A stretch of 64,000 nucleotides of DNA. Source: Deltaproteobacteria bacterium (GTDB taxonomy: Bacteria; Desulfobacterota; Syntrophobacteria; Syntrophobacterales; Syntrophobacteraceae). The stretch spans positions 56,398 to 120,397 of the forward strand of contig JAJYDE010000007.1 of NCBI GenBank assembly GCA_021777755.1. Reading direction: 5' to 3'. The position numbers and the translations under genes are program-made. How positions within the stretch are numbered: position 1 is the first letter of the stretch; each line of letters opens with the position of its first letter. Below the pieces are notes generated by a model, which ran no database searches, was not told where the DNA came from, and saw nothing but the letters and a program-made list of their open reading frames with translations. Shown here piece after piece: positions 41,372 to 50,106 of the stretch.

Positions 41372-42136
41372 TCATTCAGATTGGTGAAGGTTGTTCTCAA
41401 ACCCGAGCACCAGTTCTTCATAGTCCCACGGAGGTCCGCCTTCGTCCTGCTTTGAGGGCCAGGGCCAGCCCCGGGGAAGCGGTGATTCAAACCGCAGCCT
41501 TTGGCCCCCGACCGGATGGCTTACGACAAGCTCTTTGGCAAAAAGAGCAATTTGTTTTTGCGCAAGCGGGGCAGGGGCCCCGTAGCGCAGATCCCCGCAA
41601 ACCGGATGGCCGATGTGGGCGAACTGGAGCCGTATCTGGTGCTTACGCCCGGTATCGAGCTTTATTCTGACCAGGGTGCGTCCCCGCGCCCGATCAAGAA
41701 CGGAGAAAGCAAGCCTTGCCTCCCGTGCCGAGGGGCTCTTTTCCGGGACAACCCGGCTCGACCGGTTTTCTCGCCTGTCCATGAAATTGACCAGGACGCC
41801 CGATTCTTGCTTGAGTTCTCCCTCCAGGACCGCCAAATAATATTTTTCCGTACTTCCCGCGCGGAACTGCTCGGATATCCTGGCGGCGGCCTTCGAGGTT
41901 CGGCAAAAGAGCATAATCCCGGCAACCGGCCTGTCGAGGCGATGAACAAGGCCGAGAAAAACCCGGCCGGGTTTGTTATAAAACCTTTTCAACCACAGCT
42001 TGCCCATTTCGAGAAGCGAGGCTTCCCCGGTCTCGTCGGCCTGGGCAAGAAGACCCGCGGGTTTGTAGAGTACCAGCAGGTGGTTGTCGTGGTGGAAAAT
42101 CGGCCACGATTCATGGAAAAAATATTCGCCGTTCAT
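41372..42136 (-). CDS. RluA-family RNA pseudouridine synthase
   Basis: A 254-residue pseudouridine synthase acting on rRNA or tRNA. It begins with the family segment HHDNHLLVLYKPAGLLAQAD. The catalytic Asp is in LGLVHRLDRPVAGIMLFCRT near residue 70. RTLVRIKLDTGRKHQIRLQF is the later RluA motif. There is no N-terminal S4 domain, so it is the short form resembling TruC/RluA. The ATG has an AAGGGA ribosome site; an upstream in-frame extension runs into the divergent rsmG gene and is rejected. Its RNA target is not predictable. Confidence 0.9.
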   Translation of the reverse strand: MNGEYFFHESWPIFHHDNHLLVLYKPAGLLAQADETGEASLLEMGKLWLKRFYNKPGRVFLGLVHRLDRPVAGIMLFCRTSKAAARISEQFRAGSTEKYYLAVLEGELKQESGVLVNFMDRRENRSSRVVPEKSPSAREARLAFSVLDRARGRTLVRIKLDTGRKHQIRLQFAHIGHPVCGDLRYGAPAPLAQKQIALFAKELVVSHPVGGQRLRFESPLPRGWPWPSKQDEGGPPWDYEELVLGFENNLHQSE

Positions 42137-42175
42137 GGCTGTCCCTTCGGCGGCGTTAAAGGAGGAGTTGTTTTG

Positions 42176-43627
42176 ATGTCGCTGAAAAAATTCGGCGCGC
42201 AACCCGATATCGCTCAGCTTGCAAAGATTTTGTCCGCATCGGGTATTTCCTTGCCGCCGGCGGCGATCGACCAGCTTTGGAAATATCACCTGCTGCTAAG
42301 AGAGTTCAACAGGGAACTCAATCTCACCCGCATTCACAATTTTGCCAACATGGTGCGAAAGCTTTATGTGGACTCCATCCTGCCCGGCCAGATCATCGAG
42401 CTTCCTTCGCCTCTCATGGATATCGGCAGCGGCCCCGGAATGCCTGGAATTCCCTTGAAAATCGCCTACCCGGGGTTGGAAGTCATCCTGGCCGAAAGCA
42501 GGGCGAACCGGGTGGAGTTCCTTCAAACCGTGCTTGCCGAACTCGGACTTGCCAATATCGGCGTCCACGGACACGGGGTAAACGCTTCCACGGAAATCCC
42601 GGTTTCGGGCGTCATAACCCGGGCGCTGGAAGCCATACCGGCCACCCTGGAGAGGATCTCGGGTTCCCTTGCCCCGGGCGGGCTTGCGATCTTCATGAAA
42701 GGGCCGGGTTGCGAAGCGGAAGTAGAAGAAGCCAGGGACCGCTTTGGAGCGCGCTACCGACTGGCGGGCGATCACCATTACCATTTGCCCGAGTCAAACG
42801 ACGAACGCCGGCTGGTGGTTTTCCAAAGACTCGATTCTCCGCCGCGTATAAGAAAAGCCGAACTGGAAAAGGGTAACCTCGTGAAAACCATTGAAAGCGA
42901 AAACAACGAAACCTTCCGGGAGTTGAAAAAACTGCTTGCCCCGAGAGGGATACGAAAACAGATGCAGGCGCTCGTTTTCGGCCAAAAGCAGGTATCCGAA
43001 GCCCTGACGCGGATATGCGGCCGTTGCATCGCCTGGCTCTCCAGGGGGGACAAAAATCCGCCGCCTGAAAACGCGCCTTCCCATTTGATGTGGTATCGGC
43101 TGGCCCCGCAACTTTTCGACACACTCGATGTTTTCGGGACTTCCAGCCCGATCATGCTGGTAAAAATCGAGGAGATGCCCCGCTGGGAGCCCTCCGAGGC
43201 ACTTCCGGAAGGGTGCACGCTCTTTATCGCCTTTCAGGATCCGGAAAACGTGGGGGCGGCCATTCGGTCCGCCGTTGCTTTCGGCGTCTCACGGATCGTT
43301 ATCTTGGCCGAGGCGGCCAACCCTTACCATCCCAGAGCCGTCAGGGCTTCGGCGGGAGCGGTCTTTAGCGCCCCGCTGTTTGCCGGGCCGGCCATCGCGG
43401 AGCTTCCCGAAGAGCTTCCGCTCGTGCCCCTTTCCAAGGAAGGCCGGGATATCGGCTCTTTCGAATTCCCGGCCAAATTCGGCTTGCTCCCCGGTATCGA
43501 AGGACCGGGTCTGCCGGATAAATTTCGAAAGGCTTCGGTTTCGATTCCCATTTCCGCGGAGGTCGAATCGCTAAACGGTGTGGTGGCCACCGCGATCGCG
43601 CTGTTCAAATGGTCTGAGTCCCGCTGA
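42176..43627 (+). CDS. rsmG: RsmG-SpoU fusion: 16S rRNA m7G methyltransferase joined to a TrmH-type methyltransferase
   Basis: One frame of 483 residues contains two enzymes. Residues 1 to about 215 are RsmG (GidB), which methylates G527 of 16S rRNA: the SAM site is LMDIGSGPGMPGIPLKIAYP near residue 82, followed by RANRVEFLQTVLAELGL. Residues from about 236 to the end are a SpoU/TrmH SPOUT methyltransferase: motif 1 DPENVGAAIRSAVAFG, motif 2 AVRASAGAVFSAPL and motif 3 SIPISAEVESLNGVVATAIA are all intact. The linker contains an in-frame GTG at 42881 (residue 236) with an upstream AAAAGGG, which could start a separate SpoU product. The first start has a strong GGAGGAG site. The second part's RNA target is unknown. 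Confidence 0.88.
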   Translation: MSLKKFGAQPDIAQLAKILSASGISLPPAAIDQLWKYHLLLREFNRELNLTRIHNFANMVRKLYVDSILPGQIIELPSPLMDIGSGPGMPGIPLKIAYPGLEVILAESRANRVEFLQTVLAELGLANIGVHGHGVNASTEIPVSGVITRALEAIPATLERISGSLAPGGLAIFMKGPGCEAEVEEARDRFGARYRLAGDHHYHLPESNDERRLVVFQRLDSPPRIRKAELEKGNLVKTIESENNETFRELKKLLAPRGIRKQMQALVFGQKQVSEALTRICGRCIAWLSRGDKNPPPENAPSHLMWYRLAPQLFDTLDVFGTSSPIMLVKIEEMPRWEPSEALPEGCTLFIAFQDPENVGAAIRSAVAFGVSRIVILAEAANPYHPRAVRASAGAVFSAPLFAGPAIAELPEELPLVPLSKEGRDIGSFEFPAKFGLLPGIEGPGLPDKFRKASVSIPISAEVESLNGVVATAIALFKWSESR

Positions 43628-43643
43628 ATCCGCAAGGGTTTGT

Positions 43644-44174
43644 TCACGATTTGCCCGGCTCGAAAGTGATCGTTACCCGCCGGTTTGCTTTCCTGCCGTC
43701 AAGCGTTGCGTTTGTGGCCACCGGCTTTGATTCTCCCCAGCCCTGGGCGGTGATCCGCCCAGCCGATATCCCGCGCTCCACGAGAGCTTTCTTGATCAAC
43801 CATGCTTCCAGTTCGGAGGCCGTCAGGTTTTTTTCCTCCGAATGGACACAGTCGGTGTAGGCGTCCACGGCAATATCCATATGCGGGTTTTTTTTGCAGG
43901 CGTTGGCCAGAACGCCGATGTCGGCCGCGTTGGAAAGTGTCACGCTGCTCGGTCCAGGTTGGAAGAGCGAATCGGAGGGTAAGGTTACGCAAATGGAGTT
44001 CTTCAGCTTTTCGACTTTGGAGCCCATCATCTGCCGCAGGTATGCCGACAAGTTCCCCGTCTGCCACTTGGACCCGTTGGCGCCCGGCCGGAAGCTTGTA
44101 ACGTTGCTCACAGTGCCGCAAGCGCTAAGGGTCAGAATGCAGAAAAGCGCCACAAGGAGCCATCCTCTTCTCAT
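43644..44174 (-). CDS. OmpA-family lipoprotein
   Basis: 176 residues from an ATG with a GGGGACAGG ribosome site; a TTG nine codons upstream is a weaker alternative. The signal peptide (GWLLVALFCILTLSAC) ends in the lipobox LSAC. The C-terminal half is an OmpA peptidoglycan-binding domain, ending in GWGESKPVATNATLDGRKAN followed by RRVTITF. Such proteins tether the outer membrane to the cell wall. It converges with the rsmG-spoU gene and diverges from a radical SAM gene. Confidence 0.9.
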   Translation of the reverse strand: MRRGWLLVALFCILTLSACGTVSNVTSFRPGANGSKWQTGNLSAYLRQMMGSKVEKLKNSICVTLPSDSLFQPGPSSVTLSNAADIGVLANACKKNPHMDIAVDAYTDCVHSEEKNLTASELEAWLIKKALVERGISAGRITAQGWGESKPVATNATLDGRKANRRVTITFEPGKS

Positions 44175-44267
44175 GCCTGTCCCCAATTTTTTGATATCCA
44201 AGGTTTTCCCCCGAAAGTCTCCATTAGCAAAATACGCCGGTCAATGCAAGTCTTGGGGCGAAGATGG

Positions 44268-44296
44268 CTGACATACGTGTTCCTTGAAGGTATAAT
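44268..44296 (+). promoter_or_regulatory. Sigma-70 promoter for the radical SAM-pyrE pair
   Basis: CTGACA at 44268-44273 (5 of 6) and a perfect TATAAT at 44291-44296 are spaced by 17 bases. Transcription would start near 44303, about 26 bases before the ATG at 44329. Confidence 0.75.
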
Positions 44297-44328
44297 TTGT
44301 GCTCACTTAAAGTTCGAAGCGAGCGCAA

Positions 44329-45267
44329 ATGGCCGCCACACTCTATAGAGACTACAATTCCTATTTGCGGGAAATCTTCGGTTGCCGGGTCCAGAAGATC
44401 TCACTCGATGCGGGTTTGTCATGTCCCAACCGTGACGGAACGGTTGGAAAATCCGGCTGCATATACTGTAACGACAGGGGCTCCGGGACGGGAACCGCGC
44501 CTTTGGCATCCATTCGAGAGCAGATTCGAAGCGGAAAAGAAAGGCTTGCCCGCAGGTACAAGGCCAAAAAGTTCATAGCCTATTTCCAATCTTTTTCCAA
44601 CACCCATGCGCCCCTTCCAAGACTTGCCTCGCTTTACGGCGAGGCGCTGGAAGACCCCGATGTCGTTGGGCTAAGCATCGGTACGCGCCCGGATTGCGTT
44701 GGCGATGACGTGCTGGGTCTTCTGGCCCGAATCGGCGAAAGCCGTCTGATATGGCTTGAATTGGGGCTTCAGTCGGCAAAAGAACTCACCCTGGAACTCA
44801 TCGGCCGCAGACACTCCGGGGCCGCTTTCACCGACGCGGTAAGACGGGCTCGCGCAAGAAACATCTCGATTTGCGCCCACGTGATCCTGGGCCTTCCCGG
44901 GGAAAATTTGGACGATATGCTGGAGACGGCGAGATTTCTTGCGCGCCAGGATATTCAGGCTGTAAAAATACACCTGCTCTACGTCGTAAAGGGGACCGCG
45001 CTCCATGAAATGTTTGAAAGGGGCGCCTATTCGTGCCTTTCACGCGAAAACTACGCGGAGGCGGCTGCGGAATTTCTTGCGCTTCTGCCTCCGAAATGCA
45101 TCATTCAGAGACTGACCGGAGATCCGCACCCCGAAGAGCTTGTGGCCCCGGCGTGGGCGCTTGATAAACGCAAGAATCTCGACGCGGTTCGGACCTATAT
45201 GGAGCAAAACGAGCTTTATCAGGGCAAACGATGGCTGCCCGATTTTACAGGAGAAAAGTGCCGATGA
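44329..45267 (+). CDS. Radical SAM protein of the YhcC/TIGR01212 type
   Basis: A 312-residue radical SAM enzyme. The Fe-S cluster Cys residues lie in SCPNRDGTVGKSGCIYCNDR, the atypical widely spaced CxnCxxC form seen in the YhcC family. Other family landmarks are YFQSFSNTHAPL near residue 85, VGLSIGTRPDCV near 113, and HVILGLPGE near 186. The C-terminal part matches the same family. The reaction is not established. Its stop overlaps the pyrE start by 4 bases (ATGA), so the two are coupled. Confidence 0.88.
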   Translation: MAATLYRDYNSYLREIFGCRVQKISLDAGLSCPNRDGTVGKSGCIYCNDRGSGTGTAPLASIREQIRSGKERLARRYKAKKFIAYFQSFSNTHAPLPRLASLYGEALEDPDVVGLSIGTRPDCVGDDVLGLLARIGESRLIWLELGLQSAKELTLELIGRRHSGAAFTDAVRRARARNISICAHVILGLPGENLDDMLETARFLARQDIQAVKIHLLYVVKGTALHEMFERGAYSCLSRENYAEAAAEFLALLPPKCIIQRLTGDPHPEELVAPAWALDKRKNLDAVRTYMEQNELYQGKRWLPDFTGEKCR

Positions 45268-45860
45268 ATTGCGAAACCCGGGATATCCCCAAGATGCGCG
45301 AACGTCTTACGGAACTTGTTTACAGATATGCTTTCCAATATTCGGAAAATCCCGGGTTCAAGCTTGCCCACGGCGGAACGAGCCCCTTTTACTTCAACTG
45401 CAAAAAGGTAACTCTCGACCCGGAGGGCCAGTACCTGATCGGAAACCTCATTTTCGAGGCTTTGAGCGACCTCGAGTTGGACGGTGTGGGCGGCCTTACC
45501 CTGGGGGCCGACGCGCTCGCCAATGCCGCCGCCTACACTTCATGGCTCAGGGGCGGACCTGTGCAGTCCTTCATCGTCAGAAAGAGCCGAAAAGACCACG
45601 GGGTAATCGCTTCGATCGAAGGCAAGGTGAAGGCGGGAAACCGTGTGGTCGTACTCGACGATGTGGTGACGACGGGCGCATCGACGATCCAGGCCATCTC
45701 CGCCTGCCGGCGGGCGGGCTTCGAAATTTTGGGGGCACTGGCCCTGGTGGACCGCCAGGAACTGGACGGCAGGCAAAATATCGAAAAGGAGGTCCCGTTC
45801 CTCAAAGCCCTGGTCACCTGCGAGGAGGTCATGCGAATCCACCGGCAAACGGCCCTCTGA
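45264..45860 (+). CDS. pyrE: Orotate phosphoribosyltransferase
   Basis: Transfers ribose-5-phosphate from PRPP to orotate in UMP synthesis. The 198 residues include the PRPP-binding motif VVVLDDVVTTGAST near residue 130, the flexible-loop region IVRKSRKDHG near 110, and the N-terminal FKLAHGGTSPFYFNCKKVT. The start overlaps the preceding stop and has a GGAG site 10 bases upstream. The gene converges with the methyltransferase gene. Confidence 0.92.
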   Translation: MNCETRDIPKMRERLTELVYRYAFQYSENPGFKLAHGGTSPFYFNCKKVTLDPEGQYLIGNLIFEALSDLELDGVGGLTLGADALANAAAYTSWLRGGPVQSFIVRKSRKDHGVIASIEGKVKAGNRVVVLDDVVTTGASTIQAISACRRAGFEILGALALVDRQELDGRQNIEKEVPFLKALVTCEEVMRIHRQTAL

Positions 45861-45874
45861 GGGTGGGGCCGGCT

Positions 45875-47059
45875 CTAAATCGTACCGATTGCCGCCGTGA
45901 TGTTCATGCCTCCGTGGCGGATGTTCCAAAGGCGCATCCGCCCTGTGCCCAGGGCGGCGGCTTCGAGCCGGGATTTGGCCAGGACCGCGTACCTCCAGCC
46001 CTTGAAGTGGAGCCTCAGGTGCGCCCCTATTCTTTCGTAAAGGTCGGCTCCCCCGGTTTCGAGCCGCACGCCGTAAGGCGGGTTCAAAACCACGAGCCCT
46101 TTTGCGAGATCCCTGCCCGGCACGAAGTCGAAGAAGTTCGTGTTTTTCCACTCTATGTCGCCCGGGGTCCCGGCGCGCTCGCAATTTTCCCGTGCCGCGG
46201 AAATAGCCTGCGAATCCAGATCGATTCCAATTATGGGCGAAACGGCTTTGGGAAGGGAACTCTCCAGGGCCTTTCGCCGCAGGTATTCCCAGCTGTTTTG
46301 CTGGAAAGAGGGCCACATCTGGAACAAAAAGTCGCGCCCGAGCCCCGGAGCAATCCGCCTGGACATAAGGGCCGCCTCTATGGGAAAAACTCCCGATCCG
46401 CACATGCCATCGACCAGGGGAGCATCGCTTTTCCAGCCGGCTTTCAGCAAAATGGCGGCGGCAAGGGTTTCGCGGATGGGCGCTCCGGTATGTCGCAGCC
46501 GGTAGCCTCTTTGATGAAGATGTGCCCCGGTCATGTCAAGACTTATCAAGCAGTGGTTTTCAACGAGGCGAACGAGGATTTTTTGCCTTAGGTCGGCCGG
46601 CAGATCGCCCTTCTTGCCCGCTTGGGGGAAATGGGCCCTGGCGATGCTTTGGCCGATGATCTCCGCCACTTTTCCTTCGTTGCTTATCCGGGAGTATTCC
46701 ACCCGGGCCTCGATATCGATGGGAATGCCGGGATTTAGCCACAGCTCCCACGGGAGGCGCGAAGCCTTGAAAAAGAGTTCTTCGGCAACGCCGGCGCGAA
46801 AGGAAGACAGCCTGCAAAGCACCCGGCCGGCGGTTCTGAGCCGTAGGTTGCAGGCGTAGGCGTCTTTTAGCCGGCCGGTAAATTCCAGCCCCGCTTCGCT
46901 TGGTTCGAGAGCGGGAATATCGAGCGGGCGCGCTTCTTCAAGACAGATCGGCGCCAGTTCCGGTGGAAGAGTGATCGCGAAGCGGTGTTCGGGCCCCGTG
47001 ACCCTGGTTTTTATGCGGCGACTCAATGAGCCGGCCGAGTTTTTAGAATCTTTATCCAT
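45875..47059 (-). CDS. THUMP-domain 23S rRNA methyltransferase (RlmL N-domain type)
   Basis: A 394-residue class I SAM methyltransferase. The N-terminal THUMP/ferredoxin-like region (GLEFTGRLKDAYACNLRLRT, then RLPWELWL) binds RNA. The linker has the typical LDMTGAHLHQRGYRLRHTGA and PIRETLAAAILL. The SAM domain shows LVDGMCGSGVFPIEAALMSR and the catalytic LNPPYGVRLE. This matches the single-domain RlmL/YpsC family that makes m2G in 23S rRNA. The C-terminal RlmK half is absent. Confidence 0.9.
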   Translation of the reverse strand: MDKDSKNSAGSLSRRIKTRVTGPEHRFAITLPPELAPICLEEARPLDIPALEPSEAGLEFTGRLKDAYACNLRLRTAGRVLCRLSSFRAGVAEELFFKASRLPWELWLNPGIPIDIEARVEYSRISNEGKVAEIIGQSIARAHFPQAGKKGDLPADLRQKILVRLVENHCLISLDMTGAHLHQRGYRLRHTGAPIRETLAAAILLKAGWKSDAPLVDGMCGSGVFPIEAALMSRRIAPGLGRDFLFQMWPSFQQNSWEYLRRKALESSLPKAVSPIIGIDLDSQAISAARENCERAGTPGDIEWKNTNFFDFVPGRDLAKGLVVLNPPYGVRLETGGADLYERIGAHLRLHFKGWRYAVLAKSRLEAAALGTGRMRLWNIRHGGMNITAAIGTI

Positions 47060-47181
47060 TCAATTTGCCTGTTCCATGTGCGAGCTTTTCGGTGATTGGT
47101 CGCGCTTACCCATACGCCTAACGGGATGTCCTGTAAACTCGAATATGCTATAAACGAAGAGGAGACAAGGAAAGAGACGCC

Positions 47182-48453
47182 ATGAAAAACCGACCCGCTC
47201 TTGTTTACGCCGATGCCGAGGGCAATATTTTGGACTGGCCGGAGCTGGAGATGGCCGGGGCGGGGGCCGGCCAATGGCAACGGCCCAGCCCGTCGGAGCT
47301 GATTCCACTTCCGGAAGGCTCCGAACTGTTCCTTTTACCTGAACGGTTGCCCGTTGGCTTTAATCCCACGCTACGCCGGTTCGAACCCCTGGCCGAAGAT
47401 CCGTTGGATCGGGCAAAACCGGTGCGAGCCGTTGCCGCTTTCATCTCTCCGGCCTACACCCATCTTTTTTCTCCCGCTTACCGCACCAAACCCCGCGCGC
47501 CTCTTTTGCCTCTTTTCGCCTACACCGCGGTTGGCTGGAGGAACGGCGGCTTCGTGGTTCCGGCGGTAAGAATCGACAGGGACCGGCGGCAGGATTTTTG
47601 TAATTTCGACTTGAAACTCATCGAAAAAAACGCCAGAAGGCGCATGAAGGCCGAACGAGAAAACCGGCTCGTTCAGCACCTGGGAAAATGCGCTCTTACC
47701 TACGGCTGCCCAGCGGCCAAAAACCTTTTCATGAATCGCTGGGAAGCCCCGCTGCCCTCTTCGCCCGAGTGCAACGCCCGGTGTATCGGCTGCATAAGCC
47801 GACAGGAGGAAACCGGGCTTAGCGCCACCCAGGATCGCATCGGCTTTGTTCCTTCCGCCGAGGAGATAAGCGGGGTCGCGGTCCCCCATCTGCGGGATGC
47901 CAAGCGGGCGGTCGTAAGCTTCGGGCAGGGCTGCGAGGGCGAGCCGCTGCTCCAGGCCCCAACGCTCGAAGCCTCCATCCGGATGATCCGAAAAGCCACC
48001 TCCAGGGGCACGATAAACCTCAACACCAACGGAAGTCTTCCGGGTGCTGTTGAAAAGCTTTGCCGCGCCGGCCTTCAGTCCATTCGGGTCAGCATGAACA
48101 GCGCGCGCCCCGAATTTTATCAAAAATATTTTCGACCCAAAGGGTTTTGCTTCGACGAGGCCCGCGGCTCTCTTTCAATCGTCAAGGCAAACGGCGGATT
48201 CGCCTCTATCAACTATTTTGTCCTGCCCGGATTTACCGACCAGGAAAGCGAGTGGCTCGCTTTAAAAAAATTGATCGCTGAAACCGGCCTGGATTTGATC
48301 CAGCTGCGCAATCTGAACATAGACCCGGAATGGTACGTTGACGTTTTAAAGCCCGATTTGCGGGAAAAAACCTTTGGAGTCGGCCGCCTGATCTCGATGC
48401 TGCGCGAGGAATTTCCCGATGTCCGGCTGGGCTATTTCAACCCTCCCGTGTGA
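47182..48453 (+). CDS. Radical SAM protein of unknown function
   Basis: 423 residues. The first 195 contain no motif I recognise. The cluster motif is SPECNARCIGCISRQ near residue 198, CxxxCxxC form. A SAM-binding-like GQGCEGEPLL follows near 251, and TINLNTNGSLPGAVEKLCRA near 276. The C-terminal half resembles MoaA/PqqE-like barrels (GFASINYFVLPGFTD). The substrate is unknown. It is divergent from the THUMP methyltransferase gene and 100 bases before sodB. An AAGGAAAGAG ribosome site supports the start. Confidence 0.8.
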   Translation: MKNRPALVYADAEGNILDWPELEMAGAGAGQWQRPSPSELIPLPEGSELFLLPERLPVGFNPTLRRFEPLAEDPLDRAKPVRAVAAFISPAYTHLFSPAYRTKPRAPLLPLFAYTAVGWRNGGFVVPAVRIDRDRRQDFCNFDLKLIEKNARRRMKAERENRLVQHLGKCALTYGCPAAKNLFMNRWEAPLPSSPECNARCIGCISRQEETGLSATQDRIGFVPSAEEISGVAVPHLRDAKRAVVSFGQGCEGEPLLQAPTLEASIRMIRKATSRGTINLNTNGSLPGAVEKLCRAGLQSIRVSMNSARPEFYQKYFRPKGFCFDEARGSLSIVKANGGFASINYFVLPGFTDQESEWLALKKLIAETGLDLIQLRNLNIDPEWYVDVLKPDLREKTFGVGRLISMLREEFPDVRLGYFNPPV

Positions 48454-48553
48454 TTTGTATCCCTTGAGCATCCCCGGTCCCATGCTTAATTTGCATTCGA
48501 TTTGGCTCTTGCACCCGGTTTACGTCGCAGATAACAACAAGGAGGAGAATCTC

Positions 48554-49147
48554 ATGGCCCTTACACTGCCCGACCTGCCCTTCGCGGAAAACGCGCTCGA
48601 ACCCCACATCAGCGCGAGGACCCTCGAATTCCACCACGGCAAACACCACAAAGCTTACGTGGACAATGGCAACAAGCTTCTCTCCGGTTCGGCCCTGGAA
48701 AAGGAATCGCCGGAGAAGATCATAAAGGAGATCGTCGGGGACGCGTCCAAGGCCGGAATATTCAATAATGTGGCCCAGGCATGGAATCACGCCTTTTTTT
48801 GGAATTGCCTCAAACCCGGCGGAGGAGGGCGCCCGACCGGGCAGGTGGCCAAAAAGATCGAAACCGATTTGGGAAGCTACGAAAAATTTTCCGAAGAGCT
48901 GAAAAACGCGGGCGTAACCCAGTTTGGAAGCGGCTGGGCCTGGCTTGTGCTAAAGGGTGGCAGGCTCGAGGTGATGAAAACCGCAAACGCGGACACCCCG
49001 CTCGCCCACGGCGTAAAACCCCTTCTAACGATCGACGTCTGGGAGCATGCCTACTACCTCGATTACCAGAACAGACGGCCCGATTTTCTCCAGGCGGTAA
49101 TCGACAACCTGATAAACTGGGATTTTGTGAACTCGCAACTGTCTTAA
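48554..49147 (+). CDS. sodB: Iron (or Mn/Fe) superoxide dismutase
   Basis: Converts superoxide to peroxide and oxygen. The 197 residues include the metal ligands His in LEFHHGKHHKAYV, AWNHAFFWNCLKP, and Asp/His in TIDVWEHAYYLDYQN. The FFWNCLKPGGGG form and GSGWAWLVLKGG favour the iron type. An excellent GGAGGAG ribosome site lies about 7 bases before the ATG; a longer in-frame extension is rejected. A strong terminator follows. Confidence 0.95.
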   Translation: MALTLPDLPFAENALEPHISARTLEFHHGKHHKAYVDNGNKLLSGSALEKESPEKIIKEIVGDASKAGIFNNVAQAWNHAFFWNCLKPGGGGRPTGQVAKKIETDLGSYEKFSEELKNAGVTQFGSGWAWLVLKGGRLEVMKTANADTPLAHGVKPLLTIDVWEHAYYLDYQNRRPDFLQAVIDNLINWDFVNSQLS

Positions 49148-49214
49148 GCCCCGCGGGCACCATTAATTCAGCCGGATGTGTTTGCAGCCGCGCCTCGTAT
49201 CGAGAGCGCTTGAG

Positions 49215-49259
49215 GGTCGGGCGGGAGTTCGAGAGCGCGCCCGGCCTTTTCGTTTTTTT
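49215..49259 (+). terminator. Intrinsic terminator after sodB
   Basis: GGTCGGGCG at 49215-49223 pairs with CGCCCGGCC at 49238-49246 (one G-U pair). It is followed by TTTTCGTTTTTTT. Position and shape fit a rho-independent terminator for sodB. Confidence 0.85.
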
Positions 49260-50106
49260 GGCTCATCTGAATGTGAATTTTCCTTGAGGAGAGTTTCCCG
49301 TTGGCAAATCTGCATTTCCTCTGAAGGTGGCTGGAGAACGAAACCAAGATCGTACCCTCTCAACCAACCCTTGTTCGACCGGATTATGCGAGTGATCCGG
49401 AAGGAGGAGGAGAGAAACATTTACAAACGGGGCGCATTGATGTTCAGGTCGGTCATGACAATATACAGATCGATGGTCCATCGACTAAAGGTCGATGGGT
49501 TGCGCTCCGCTCCACCCATCTACGACTCTGAAAGTCTTGGACGGCTGTCAAAGCGGAGGCTGACACGGCGAGGCACAGATGAAACAAGCAGAATCGGTAC
49601 GCCAAGATCGGCGGAGGCAGCTTTCATTATAGGCTGCAACCTCCGATTATTCGATCGAGTCGCGGGAAATGCGTGCGGACCACTTTTGATTCATCACTGT
49701 TGACGCCATGCGCCAAATGCAAACCGAATTTAATGGAAAGCCGGCCGGCTTGCGTGCCCCATCCATGTGCAATTTGCGCGGAATATGGTGTGGCAAAATT
49801 TGCCTGGTCGACCGGTATATTTTGCCCGTGCCAGCAGAAACCGCCGGCATAGGGCAGAGACGCCGGGACCCTTAAAGCCCTCTTTGCCTTCAATTCTATC
49901 GAGCATCGCATCGGTATGCGAGCAATTCACCCTCCGGCAAACGGCGCACAATCCCATTTCTCAGTCGTCGACAAAAAGTTTACAAATGTTTACATACCGG
50001 TTCCCCATTTTTGTGGCCGATTTTTCCAAAACTGTCCGGTTATTGCTTCTAGGCTGACACAAACCGAAAACCGGAAATTAACCACAGGAAAAAAGGACAC
50101 AAGCCC
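49260..50106. other. Gene-poor accessory stretch after sodB
   Basis: Roughly 850 bases with no convincing gene. Open frames to 175 codons lack motifs and ribosome sites. A plus-strand cysteine-rich fragment near 49700-49850 has no start or family I can name and may be decayed. A REP-like palindrome lies at 49494-49520. The last 150 bases are A/T-rich and probably hold the promoter of the Ser-rich gene. Confidence 0.45.
49494..49520. repeat. REP/MITE-like palindrome
   Basis: GATGGGT at 49494-49500 and ACCCATC at 49514-49520 form a perfect 7-bp inverted repeat around a GC-rich CGCTCCGCTCC loop region. Read on the minus strand it is GATGGGTGGAGCGGAGCGC and on to AACCCATC, resembling dispersed palindromes common in proteobacteria. 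An adjoining CCATCGAC/GTCGATGG stem at 49478-49498 overlaps it. Confidence 0.5.

Noticed and set aside
49176..49703. Plus-strand 175-codon frame after sodB
   Set aside because: Runs through the sodB terminator and the palindrome; no motif.
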